From the NCBI RefSeq assembly GCF_900156205.1, contig NZ_FTNA01000006.1:1-64000 (forward strand): a DNA stretch of 64,000 bases, read 5' to 3'. The position numbers were made by a program, and so were the translations under genes. The notes beneath the pieces were generated by a model that had not been told where the DNA came from, made no database searches, and saw only the letters and a program-made list of their open reading frames with translations. Of this stretch, positions 51,103 to 59,571 are shown piece after piece (the stretch's first letter is position 1; each line of letters starts with the position of its first letter). This DNA is from Leptospira interrogans. Its GTDB lineage: Bacteria > Spirochaetota > Leptospiria > Leptospirales > Leptospiraceae.

Positions 51103-51197
51103 TTACTAATCTCTATAAAATTGAGTACCGTTAATTTTATCACAAAACACTGATTCCATGCAAAATATTAGGTACTTTATTATATAGTTATGAGTAA
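51103..51197 (+). repeat. B element, copy 5
   Basis: TTACTAATCTCTATAAAATT at the left and ATTATATAGTTATGAGTAA at the right. Best full-length example in this orientation. Confidence 0.8.
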
Positions 51198-51227
51198 TAA
51201 AAAAGGATAGAAATGTGAATTAAGAAC

Positions 51228-51420
51228 TCACCCAAAACCATCCAATGTGGGAACTACTACGAAAATTAGACTGCTTGAAAGTTCGCAAATTACCAAATGC
51301 GGCCTGTCGAGCGCCCACAGAAGCGATGCATTGAGTTTCACAAAAATGTAGAAACTACTGCAGTTTATTAAAAATTTCTAAAGAATTATCGCATAAAATT
51401 CTTTGAGGTTTTTGGATAAA
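51228..51420 (-). repeat. C element, copy 3
   Basis: Starts near CACCCAAAACCATCCAATGTG and ends CTTTGAGGTTTTTGGATAAA. It contains the GC-richer middle module CTGTCGAGCGCCCACAGAAG, which the copy at 58562 lacks. Confidence 0.75.
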
Positions 51421-51790
51421 TTCTTAATAAAAAAGGATAGAAATGTGAATTAAAATAAGATCTTAAATTTTTAGGTTTGAATTCCCAACAAATCTTTAGA
51501 GTATATAAATGATTCCATAGGAATTGAAATGTTTCTAGAGCAAATCTTTAATATTGATTCCTTAAAAACCAAATCATCAGTCAGTTTCTAAAAAATTTTT
51601 AACAAAGTGAAAATTTACACATAACAAAGACAAATTACTTCATAAAAGTCTAATAAAATAGAACAAATCTACCATTCAGATGACGAAAAAATTTTCCTTC
51701 TAGAGAATCGATTCTCAACAAAGAGCCTATTTTTCAGTTTACAAACCCGTAGCTTCTCTAATCTGAGAATGGTATCGTTTTCAAAAACTC

Positions 51791-52717
51791 ATGGGACATC
51801 ATCATTCGCATAACCATTCTCACGATCATTCCCACAATCCCCATTCTGAAAATGCGGGTAAAAGTCTTGTGATCGCAATGATCTTTAACCTAGTTTATGC
51901 CGGGATCGAAGCCGGAATCGGCCTAACGTCCGGATCTCTTGCCTTACTTTCAGATGCGGGTCATAACTTAATGGACGTAAGTTCTTTGTTACTGGCCTGG
52001 ATCGCAATTAAATTGCAGGAAAAAAAACCATTTCCCGGATTTACTTACGGTTGGAAAAAATCTACAATTTTAGTAAGTCTACTCAATTCCATTCTCATTT
52101 TTGGAACCGTGGGTTTAATTGTATACGAATCGATCGAAAAGTTATCTAAACCTAGTTCCGTTCCGGGTGGCATGATCGCCGCAGTGGCGTTTGTAGGTGT
52201 TTTAGTAAATTTTTCTTCTTCTTTTTTATTTCATAAAAGTAAAGACCAAGACATCAACATGAAAGGCGCTTATTTACACCTTCTCGCGGACGGATTAGTA
52301 TCCTTGGGAGTAATCATTTCCGGTTTGTTGATCCAGTGGCTCGGATTTTTTTGGATCGATCCAGTTGTTGGTCTTTTAGTAGGATTGGTAATTCTTTATG
52401 GTAATATTCCGCTGTTTAGGCAAAGCCTAAGATTAAGTTTGGATTCCACACCAGAAACGATCCAATCTGGAATCGTAGAAAAGGAACTCAAATCTATAGA
52501 AGGTGTATTAAATATTCATCATATTCATATTTGGTCTTTAAGTACAACCGAAAATGCACTTACCGCACACCTCGTTTTAAAAAATGACCTTACTTTTGAA
52601 CATCAGAGAATTATAAAGTCCAAGGCAAGAGAAATTTTAAAAGGTTTAAAAATCGAACACGTCACATTAGAAACAGAAGAAGAAAGAGAAAACTGCGAAC
52701 AAATTGATTGTAATTGA
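51791..52717 (+). CDS. Cation diffusion facilitator (CDF) metal transporter
   Basis: 308 residues. A His-rich cytoplasmic N-terminus (MGHHHSHNHSHDHSHNPHSE) is followed by six membrane segments (about 25-45, 50-70, 90-108, 123-142, 158-178, 185-202). The zinc site in segment 2 is LSDAGHNLMD (Asp55, Asp62 or His58) and in segment 5 HLLADGLVS. The cytoplasmic CDF C-terminal domain ends in a Cys-bearing tail (ENCEQIDCN). Such CzcD/ZitB-type proteins export Zn2+ (also Co2+, Cd2+) from the cytoplasm in exchange for H+. Monocistronic, preceded by the largest repeat cluster in the window. Confidence 0.93.
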   Translation: MGHHHSHNHSHDHSHNPHSENAGKSLVIAMIFNLVYAGIEAGIGLTSGSLALLSDAGHNLMDVSSLLLAWIAIKLQEKKPFPGFTYGWKKSTILVSLLNSILIFGTVGLIVYESIEKLSKPSSVPGGMIAAVAFVGVLVNFSSSFLFHKSKDQDINMKGAYLHLLADGLVSLGVIISGLLIQWLGFFWIDPVVGLLVGLVILYGNIPLFRQSLRLSLDSTPETIQSGIVEKELKSIEGVLNIHHIHIWSLSTTENALTAHLVLKNDLTFEHQRIIKSKAREILKGLKIEHVTLETEEERENCEQIDCN

Positions 52718-53203
52718 TATTTCTCATCAGGACCAAATCTTTCACTTTAAAACATTCAATTATTATAATATATAGAAAATTCGCCGTAAAAAATCCATGA
52801 TTCATTTTTCTAAAAAACGCGAATTTGACGTAAAGGAATCCATGATTCTGAAAAAAGTTAGAATCTAAACTTTACAGATCAATTCTTTAAATGTGGGAAC
52901 TACTACAATTAAAAAGATAGAAGTTTATAATAATTGAATCTGTAGTATCCAAGTGTGGTCTATTACAAAACTTAGGTTTGTACGTAAAAATGACGTGAGG
53001 TAACTACCGCAAATCACAATTTTACAAACAAATTCCGAAATTGTAGGAACTCATATTTTTAGAAAATTTTTTCCCGTTTTCTTACGTCGGTTCGCGTTAA
53101 TATAATAAGAGTGCAGATTAAAAAATACGGGTAAATCGCTGATAAATTTCATATCTAAAATGGACTGCAAAATCAGTTAATACAAAACTTAAATTCGGAA
53201 ATT
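52718..53203. other. Gene-free stretch with an E element
   Basis: E element copy 2 (52816-53100) fills most of it. The motif AATGTGGGAACTACTACAAT occurs at 52890. No gene. Confidence 0.6.
52816..53100 (+). repeat. E element, copy 2
   Basis: AACGCGAATTTGACGTAAAG at the left and CTTACGTCGGTTCGCGTTAA at the right are inverse of each other. The inside carries GTGGGAACTACTACAA and its near-inverse. Confidence 0.7.
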
Positions 53204-53710
53204 TTAATCTTCTTGTTCTTGTTTACTCGTCATTCTTTTTAACATTGATTCTTGTAAAATCAAAACGCTTGTAGTAGAAATCGCAACGAGTTTATTTTTA
53301 GGATTTCTAACTTCTGCTTGCATTGTCATCATAGCCGGAGATTTAGAAACAACTTTCGCTTCGATCAAAACGTATTCGTCTTTTGGAGAAAAGGTTCTAA
53401 AAAATTGAGTGGATAAATCTGTTGTAACACAAGGTCTTTTAGCCGCAAGATAAGAAAGAGGACCAAAGGTATTATCTAAAGCAGTACAGAGCATCCCACC
53501 TTGAAAAATCCCAACTGGGTTTGTAAAACGAGAATCATAAGGGATTCGAACTACAAGTCTTTTAGGAGGTTCAAATTCAACGAACTCAGCTTTCATCTCC
53601 TGAAATGATTTGGGCGGAAGTTCAAGACTAAGACCGTATTCTTTGAACATTTTATCCGCCATCTTGTTCATATCACTCCACGCTTGTGTTACAGATTCAG
53701 AAACCGACAT
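53204..53710 (-). CDS. PaaI-family hotdog thioesterase
   Basis: 168 residues. N-terminal helical part, then the hotdog fold: FTNPVGIFQGGMLCTALDNT (the helix of the hotdog with the conserved Gly-Gly and Asp/Asn), CVTTDLSTQFFRTFSPKDEY, and IEAKVVSKSPAMMTMQAEVR. PaaI-type enzymes hydrolyse acyl- or phenylacetyl-CoA. Substrate unknown. No signal peptide. Isolated between repeat-bearing stretches. Confidence 0.85.
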   Translation of the reverse strand: MSVSESVTQAWSDMNKMADKMFKEYGLSLELPPKSFQEMKAEFVEFEPPKRLVVRIPYDSRFTNPVGIFQGGMLCTALDNTFGPLSYLAAKRPCVTTDLSTQFFRTFSPKDEYVLIEAKVVSKSPAMMTMQAEVRNPKNKLVAISTTSVLILQESMLKRMTSKQEQED

Positions 53711-53909
53711 GTTTATACTTCCGTTCTTTCATAAATTTAAGATTTTAGACGTTTCAAAAAAATCCTCATCTTTACGAATTCTTGAAATCAATATAACTCC
53801 TACAAACATCTTTTTCAGAGTTTATAGTCTTTTTCAAAATCTTTAAAAAAGTTGGAGTTTAAGACTTTTCAGAAAATTCGACAAACTTTAGAATAAGTTC
53901 TAACTAATT

Positions 53910-54070
53910 TAACGTGAGTTCGACGTAAAAAAATTAGGGCGAATCCGGCTTGCCACAGGCAGCCGGACCGGGCTCTCAGCTCCGGTCAAGTTATTGTGAA
54001 ACTACAAAATCAGATTCAATTTTTATAAAATACCAATAACTTGACCTCGCATCGATCCCTTTCGCGTTCA
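53910..54070 (+). repeat. D element, copy 2
   Basis: Near-identical to 50610-50769. Differences include G to A in CTTGCCACAGGC and a few substitutions in the AT-rich part. Same orientation, 3.3 kb apart. Confidence 0.88.
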
Positions 54071-54206
54071 ATTACATCATACGACTTTCTAAAATTTTGT
54101 TCGCAAAATGTTTTTTGTTTTCGATTTTTTTGTAACCAACCTAGTTATAAAATTTTGAATATTTGGATTTTCTTTCTATGAATTCACATGCTAAAGCATA
54201 AACTAT

Positions 54207-54239
54207 TAAATAAGTATTTTATTATGTAGCTCTGAGCAA
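54207..54239 (+). repeat. Solo right end of a B element
   Basis: TAAGTATTTTATTATGTAGC then TCTGAGCAA resembles the right end of the B element. No left half is present. Confidence 0.5.
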
Positions 54240-54242
54240 TAT

Positions 54243-54875
<633 letters not shown>

Positions 54876-54923
54876 AAAAAATCACATTAAATTTGTTTCA
54901 TTATACTTCTTTTGTTTTGTACT

Positions 54924-55014
54924 AAGGTTGTTGAAAAAATCCATATTTCAAACGATTCTGCCCATTCCATTCATTTTAACTAAAAAATAAAAGAAAATTA
55001 ATCTTTCAACTCTA
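54924..55014 (-). repeat. A element, diverged copy
   Basis: Left end AAGGTTGTTGAAAAAATCCA, right end AAAATTAATCTTTCAACTCTA. The middle has decayed. Confidence 0.6.
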
Positions 55015-55042
55015 TCCATTTTATCTTTAAAAAACATTTAAA

Positions 55043-55242
55043 ACTTATCTCAAAACCTCAAAGAATTTTACACGATCATCCTTTAGAAATTTTTAATAAA
55101 GTACAATAGTTTCTACATTTTTGTGAAACTCAATGTATCGCTTCTATGGGCGCTCGACAGGTCGCATTTGGGAACTTTCAAACAGCCCTAATGTCGTTTA
55201 ATTTTCGTTGTAGCTTCCACACTGAACTGTTTTGGGACAAGT
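55043..55242 (+). repeat. C element, copy 4
   Basis: TTATCTCAAAACCTCAAAGA to CTGTTTTGGGACAAG. Contains the optional module GCTTCTATGGGCGCTCGACA in the middle, inverse to that in copy 3. Confidence 0.78.
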
Positions 55243-55290
55243 TCTTAATACAAAAAGCAAAACCTGACATATTACAAAATTTAAAAAATA

Positions 55291-55959
55291 TCAAGGCCGA
55301 AAAAACATTTCATTTTCATAAATTAGAAAAATCTCATTTTCTAATGTTTCTGAAGAAATTAAATTCCATTTTTTCAAATCAAAGTCCAAATACTCCTCGC
55401 GCCCACCCGTAATCGAAGGAAGATCCTTTTTTCCGATTATAAAAGGAACGATCGTAAGATAAATTCTAGAAACTAAATTCAACCGAAAGAAAGAATCGTT
55501 TAAAGAAGGACCACCTTCTAAAAGAATTTCCCTATAACCCATTTCGGAGAGAACCTTGAGAGCTTTTAAAGGACTCAAATCATTTCCAGAGATTGGAACG
55601 ATCTGTGCGCAGGAAGAAAGATTTTCTTGGATCAAATGATGATTTTCGTCTAAACAAAAAATCAAAGGTGGTATTTTAGAAAAACGGAATACTTTTTTGT
55701 CTTTTGGAATCGTTCCGGATCTGACCAAGATCACCGGACGAGGATCTTGAACGTTATCAACATAACGAAGATGAACTACAGGATCATCATTTAAAATTGA
55801 ATTTTTTCCTAAAATTAAGACTTCCGCCTTGGAGCGAATTTCATCCATTCTTTTCTTATCATTTCTGGAAGAAAGTCCGTACCACCTTCCATCTGGACGA
55901 GAGACCTTCCCGTCTAGAGTCATAGCCATATTGACGGATACGTTTGGAAGAGAATTCAT
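55291..55959 (-). CDS. RibD C-terminal (dihydrofolate reductase-fold) reductase
   Basis: 222 residues. Begins NVSVNMAMTLDGKVSRPDGR, the RibD reductase/DHFR-like N-terminal strand, with GGPSLNDSF in the NADPH-binding part. Reactions in the family include reduction of the ribosyl-aminopyrimidine riboflavin intermediate. The pathway role here is open, since a complete RibD deaminase domain is absent and no riboflavin genes are adjacent. It overlaps the BFD-like gene by four bases (ATGA), so they form a coupled pair. Confidence 0.85.
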   Translation of the reverse strand: MNSLPNVSVNMAMTLDGKVSRPDGRWYGLSSRNDKKRMDEIRSKAEVLILGKNSILNDDPVVHLRYVDNVQDPRPVILVRSGTIPKDKKVFRFSKIPPLIFCLDENHHLIQENLSSCAQIVPISGNDLSPLKALKVLSEMGYREILLEGGPSLNDSFFRLNLVSRIYLTIVPFIIGKKDLPSITGGREEYLDFDLKKWNLISSETLENEIFLIYENEMFFRP

Positions 55960-56183
55960 TCTCTCGAAACTTTAAGTTCTTTGGCTAAAATTTTAAGAAT
56001 CGCACTGGAACAAGTTCCACAACCAGTTGAGACACCGGTATCATCCATGAGTTTTTGAAGTGTATCATTTCCATTTCGGATAGAAGTCAAAATTTCTTCT
56101 TCGGAAATTTGATTGCATACACAAACCTTTCGAGGGCGCATGAGTTGATATAAATCAACTTGATTGAAAAAGGAGGAATCCAT
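55956..56183 (-). CDS. BFD-like [2Fe-2S]-binding protein
   Basis: 75 residues. Four-Cys motif typical of the BFD-like fold: CVCNQIS (C-x-C) and STGCGTCSSAI (C-x2-C), binding one [2Fe-2S]. Bacterioferritin-associated ferredoxins mobilise iron from bacterioferritin, and the same fold is found in nitrite reductase and others. No bacterioferritin gene is nearby. It overlaps the RibD-like gene by four bases and diverges from the MFS transporter across 149 bp. Confidence 0.85.
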   Translation of the reverse strand: MDSSFFNQVDLYQLMRPRKVCVCNQISEEEILTSIRNGNDTLQKLMDDTGVSTGCGTCSSAILKILAKELKVSRE

Positions 56184-56269
56184 ATTCTTTTATTTTATTG
56201 GACGATGTCTTTCATTCAGATTAAAGACTCCGAAAATCCTATGCAAGAGAAATTTTTTACGGTTTTCAT

Positions 56270-56298
56270 TTGACACCCTGTTTTCAAAAAAATAGCCT
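56270..56298 (+). promoter_or_regulatory. Possible promoter of the UMF1 transporter gene
   Basis: Consensus TTGACA (56270-56275), 17-base spacer, TAGCCT (56293-56298) as a poor -10. The ATG is 35 bases downstream with AAAGG as ribosome binding site. Confidence 0.4.
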
Positions 56299-56332
56299 TC
56301 GAAATTTCTGATCAAAAACAGAAAGGCAAACC

Positions 56333-57670
56333 ATGCAAGACATTAAAAGAGCCCCATTTCGAGAAATTCTCGGCTGGTGCATGTTCGATTTTGCGAACTC
56401 ATCTTATACGACAGTCATCATTAGTGTAACTTACGGAATCATTTTCAGCCAATTGGTAGTCCCGGCTTCTTCCAACCAAGAAAATCCGTTCGAATACGGA
56501 AATCTTCTTTGGTCAATCGCCCTTGCAATTTCCTATCTTTTGGTAGTTGTAACAGGTCCGATATTCGGAGCAATTACAGATTATTCGGCGCGGAAAAAAC
56601 AATTTTTATTTTATAGTTACGTTTTTTGTATCATTTCAACAGGTGCACTTTGGTTCGTAATCGCTCCGGGACAATATTTCCTAGCGTTTATTTTAATCAT
56701 CTTTTCTAATTTCTTTTTTGCATCCGGTGAAAACTTTGCTTCCAGTTTTCTTCCCTATTTAGGACCGAAAGAGGATCTAGGTAAAATTTCCGGTTATGCT
56801 TGGGGAATAGGATACTTCGGAGGAATTGCTGCGGTTGCGTTAGTCAATACTTTAGGTCCGAAAACAATAGATAACTTTAGTAGTCTCCGTTTGGTTGGCC
56901 CTTATACCGCATTTTTCTTTTTATTTTCCGGAATTCCAACCTTTCTTCTTTTGAGAGAATATACCGCAGGAAAAGAAAAACCGGCCGGACTTTCCTATCT
57001 TAAAATCGGAGTGGAAAGGGTCACCTCCACTCTAAAAGAAATCCATAAATTCCGAGACATGGCTTTGTATCTTGTATCTTTGTTTTTTGCAATGGCGGCG
57101 CTCGGAATCGTAATCAGTTTCGCTTTTATTTACGGAGCTCAAGAAATTAAAACTCAAAAAGAACACGAAATCGCTATGTTTTTATTGATTCAACTTTTTG
57201 CGGCGATCGGTGCGATCATATTCGGTTTTATTCAAGATAAAATAGGTGCAAAGAAAACTTTTAATATTACGCTTTTATTATGGATTGCTTGTCTTCTATT
57301 AATCTATTGGGTAGAAGATCTAACAACATTCTTAACCGGCATCGGAATTCCTACTACAAAACAATGGGTATTTGTAGGAACTACTGTATTTGCTGGGGCA
57401 GGTCTTGGAGCTACACAATCCGCGAGCCGTGCAATTGTAGGTCTTTTTGCTCCGGAATCTAAATCAGGAGAATTTTTCGGTCTTTGGGGTTTATCCGGAA
57501 AAATAGCCGCTGCATTTGGTTTAGTTGCAGTAGGAGGATTACAGGTTCTTTTTGATTTAAGAAATTCCTTTTTAGTAGTCTCTATTTTCTTTATCGTTTC
57601 TCTTTTAATCAATTTTCTTGTAGATGAAAAAAGGGGAATTCAAACGGCAATCGACTATAAAGAAATCTAA
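56333..57670 (+). CDS. MFS transporter, UMF1/Atg22-like
   Basis: 445 residues, twelve membrane segments. The N-terminal GWCMFDFANSSYTTVIISVT is the diagnostic UMF1-family stretch, followed by GPIFGAITDYSARKKQFLFY (MFS loop 2-3 motif) and SSFLPYLGPKEDLGKISGYA. The closing motif is PESKSGEFFGLWGLSGK. Bacterial UMF1 members are uncharacterised; the yeast relative Atg22 exports vacuolar amino acids. It could carry amino acids or similar small solutes across the inner membrane. Its own promoter is likely (TTGACA upstream) and a hairpin follows it. Confidence 0.9.
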   Translation: MQDIKRAPFREILGWCMFDFANSSYTTVIISVTYGIIFSQLVVPASSNQENPFEYGNLLWSIALAISYLLVVVTGPIFGAITDYSARKKQFLFYSYVFCIISTGALWFVIAPGQYFLAFILIIFSNFFFASGENFASSFLPYLGPKEDLGKISGYAWGIGYFGGIAAVALVNTLGPKTIDNFSSLRLVGPYTAFFFLFSGIPTFLLLREYTAGKEKPAGLSYLKIGVERVTSTLKEIHKFRDMALYLVSLFFAMAALGIVISFAFIYGAQEIKTQKEHEIAMFLLIQLFAAIGAIIFGFIQDKIGAKKTFNITLLLWIACLLLIYWVEDLTTFLTGIGIPTTKQWVFVGTTVFAGAGLGATQSASRAIVGLFAPESKSGEFFGLWGLSGKIAAAFGLVAVGGLQVLFDLRNSFLVVSIFFIVSLLINFLVDEKRGIQTAIDYKEI

Positions 57671-57692
57671 TAAGAATCACTTGCATTTTTTA

Positions 57693-57730
57693 AAAAAGAA
57701 TCTATTTTAAACTATATATGGATTCTTTTT
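57693..57730 (+). terminator. Hairpin after the UMF1 transporter gene
   Basis: AAAAAGAATC (57693-57702) pairs with GATTCTTTTT (57721-57730), ten base pairs, about 20 bases past the stop. The 3' arm ends in T5, consistent with an intrinsic terminator. Confidence 0.6.
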
Positions 57731-57785
57731 GAACGTTTTAAGTTGATTTCTTTAAAAGTAATCTCCATAAAAGGAAAAAGACAAG

Positions 57786-57995
57786 ATGGCTTTTGAAACC
57801 GAAGACGAATTCGAATCTCACCAAAGTCAAAGAAGATTAGCTTTATCTACAATTGATGAATTAACTCAGACAAAATTGGATTTGTTGGAGGCAGGAAAAG
57901 AAGTTCCAAGATTTATCAATTTAGCAATCTCTTATCTCAATAAAAAATACCTAACTCAAGAAAAGGTCATCAGTGATTTTTTAATCAAAAAATAA
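57786..57995 (+). CDS. Small hypothetical protein
   Basis: 69 residues, MAFETEDEFESHQSQRRLAL then mixed helix (IDELTQTKLDLLEAGKEVPR). No signal peptide or membrane segment, no Cys. AAAAGGAA eight bases upstream is a good Shine-Dalgarno sequence, and composition is clearly protein-like. It starts 116 bp after the transporter gene, beyond a hairpin, so it may be separately transcribed. Function unknown. Confidence 0.7.
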   Translation: MAFETEDEFESHQSQRRLALSTIDELTQTKLDLLEAGKEVPRFINLAISYLNKKYLTQEKVISDFLIKK

Positions 57996-58087
57996 AATGA
58001 GGAACTCCCCAACTCGGTCACAAAAAATGAATGTTTAAAGATCTGCAATGCGACTTAATCTGCGAGAACTACCACAAATTTATATTT

Positions 58088-58291
58088 TAACGTGAATTCG
58101 TAAAGAAATCCATGATTCATTTTTTTGAAAAAAATTGGGGTCTGGAATCTGCAGATTTTTTTCTAAATGTGGGAACTATCACAGAGTAAACTTTCTCCTT
58201 CCCTCTGAAATCTGATCTCTATCTACTAAATTGTAGGAACTCATACTTTTAAAAAATCCTTTCTCGTTCTCTTATACCAAACTCACGTTAA
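58088..58291 (+). repeat. E element, copy 3
   Basis: TTAACGTGAATTCGTAAAGA at the left and TTATACCAAACTCACGTTAA at the right. GTGGGAACTATCACAG at 58160 and GTAGGAACTCATACTT at 58233 lie inside. Confidence 0.68.
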
Positions 58292-58301
58292 ATAACGTAA
58301 A

Positions 58302-58462
58302 TTAACGCGAAAGGGATCGATGCGAGGTAAATAAATTGAAGCTAAAGATGAATGTTGTATAACGTTTCCTATATACAATTTATTGACCAGAGCTGAGAGC
58401 CCGGTCCGGCTGCCCGTGGCAAGCCGGATTCGCCCAGATTTTATTACGCCGAACTCACGTTA
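58302..58462 (-). repeat. D element, copy 3
   Basis: Inverse orientation to copies 1 and 2. The core CCGGCTGCCCGTGGCAAGCC and the ends TTAACGCGAAAGGGATCGAT and GCCGAACTCACGTTA are preserved. The AT-rich middle differs strongly but still contains a paired run (CAATAAATTG type). Confidence 0.8.
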
Positions 58463-58561
58463 GATAATAATCGCTTTTGCATTATTAATTTAGAATTAAT
58501 CGCCAAACATCGATTTTATGCAAAAATTAATTAGGCGATCTTTCTTTTTGAATTTTGAGCG

Positions 58562-58719
58562 TGTCCCAAAACCTCAGAAAATTTTAGATGATAATTTTTT
58601 AGAAATTTTTAATAAAATGCAGTAGTTCCTCTACAAATTAAATTGCATTTGGCAACTTTCAAGTAGTCTAATGTAGTTCAATTTTCGTAGTAATTTCCAC
58701 GTTAGACGGTTTTGGGACA
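58562..58719 (+). repeat. C element, copy 5 (clearest ends)
   Basis: Perfect 12 bp inverted ends: TGTCCCAAAACC (58562-58573) and GGTTTTGGGACA (58708-58719). Lacks the optional middle module. Confidence 0.85.
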
Positions 58720-58732
58720 AGCTTTTTTAAAA

Positions 58733-59527
58733 TCACTGAAATTCCAGCATTTTAGAGATCATCATCTTCTGGTCCAATTCCATAGTGTGGAGTCTAAGAC
58801 TTACCATCTTATCTACTTTTCTCAAATATCTTTTATATTGGAGAATGATCTGTTTTTGTTTGTTATAAGGAAGAGGATTAACCGCCTCATTCAACTTTGT
58901 GGTAACACTTGCTGGAACGGGTTGAATCGGATTATCAGGCCAAAGAAAATCGGTATCGTGACTCGAAAAGAATTCTAAAAGAATTTCACTGTTGTTGTTC
59001 GGAGTTCTTTTTCCATCTCCTAAAAAAGTAGGTCCTTTGGGAGAATTATTGATAAGTCTTCTCATCTCTCGAATAAAAACCTCTCCTTTTGCATTTGTTC
59101 TTTTAAATTGAAGAATGATTTTTTCCAAAGACTTGCCATCGGTTCCAGGATAAATGTAAATCTTGGACTGATATAAATACGTTTTCGGATAATCGGCAAA
59201 AGATTGACCAAGACCTAAATCCAATTGAAGATATTGTTTATTTTCCTTATCTTGAAACAAAAACTTAGCGGCTTCCCGTGGTTCGTCTTCAATATATCGA
59301 AGCGCTTTTTTATACGTTTCGTTTCCAAGTAGATTATTAATTTTAAGAATATTTCCGGCAATCGAAGCGTGTAAATTATCTACTTCTATATCCGTAAAAC
59401 CACCTTTGCGTACCGTTTCGATCTGTCTTAATTCTTCCTTTTCTTCTAACGTTAAAACCTTGTTAGGTGCCGCTCCTAAACCAAAAATGGTAAGAATAAT
59501 CAGAAATGAAAAAATACGGATGTTCAT
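58733..59527 (-). CDS. Exported hypothetical protein
   Basis: 264 residues from the ATG at 59527, preferred because AAGGG lies seven bases upstream and it begins directly with a signal peptide (MNIRIFSFLIILTIFGLGAA). An ATG 14 codons earlier has no such support. The mature part is rich in Lys and Leu with ETVRKGGFTDIEVDNLHASI early and a KQKQIILQYKRYLRKVDK-like basic tail. It has no Cys and no membrane segment after the signal. Probably periplasmic or secreted. Family not recognised. It diverges from the ATP-grasp-like gene at 59572. Confidence 0.72.
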   Translation of the reverse strand: MNIRIFSFLIILTIFGLGAAPNKVLTLEEKEELRQIETVRKGGFTDIEVDNLHASIAGNILKINNLLGNETYKKALRYIEDEPREAAKFLFQDKENKQYLQLDLGLGQSFADYPKTYLYQSKIYIYPGTDGKSLEKIILQFKRTNAKGEVFIREMRRLINNSPKGPTFLGDGKRTPNNNSEILLEFFSSHDTDFLWPDNPIQPVPASVTTKLNEAVNPLPYNKQKQIILQYKRYLRKVDKMVSLRLHTMELDQKMMISKMLEFQ

Positions 59528-59571
59528 AGATTTGCCCTTATTCAGATTATCGAAATTCTGATCCCTCATTC

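Larger units (their letters stand above)
53711..54242. other. Gene-free stretch with a D element and a B fragment
   Basis: D element copy 2 (53910-54070) and a solo B end (54207-54239). No gene. Confidence 0.65.
54876..55290. other. Gene-free stretch with A and C elements
   Basis: A diverged A element (54924-55014) and C element copy 4 (55043-55242). The open frame at 55146-55412 covers repeat sequence and runs into the antisense of the RibD-like gene, so it is not called. Confidence 0.6.
57996..58732. other. Gene-free stretch, a repeat cluster
   Basis: Contains three elements in a row: E (58088-58291), D (58302-58462) and C (58562-58719). No gene seen. Confidence 0.7.

Noticed and set aside
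55146..55412. Open frame of 88 codons
   Set aside because: First half is C-element DNA and second half is antisense to the RibD-like gene.
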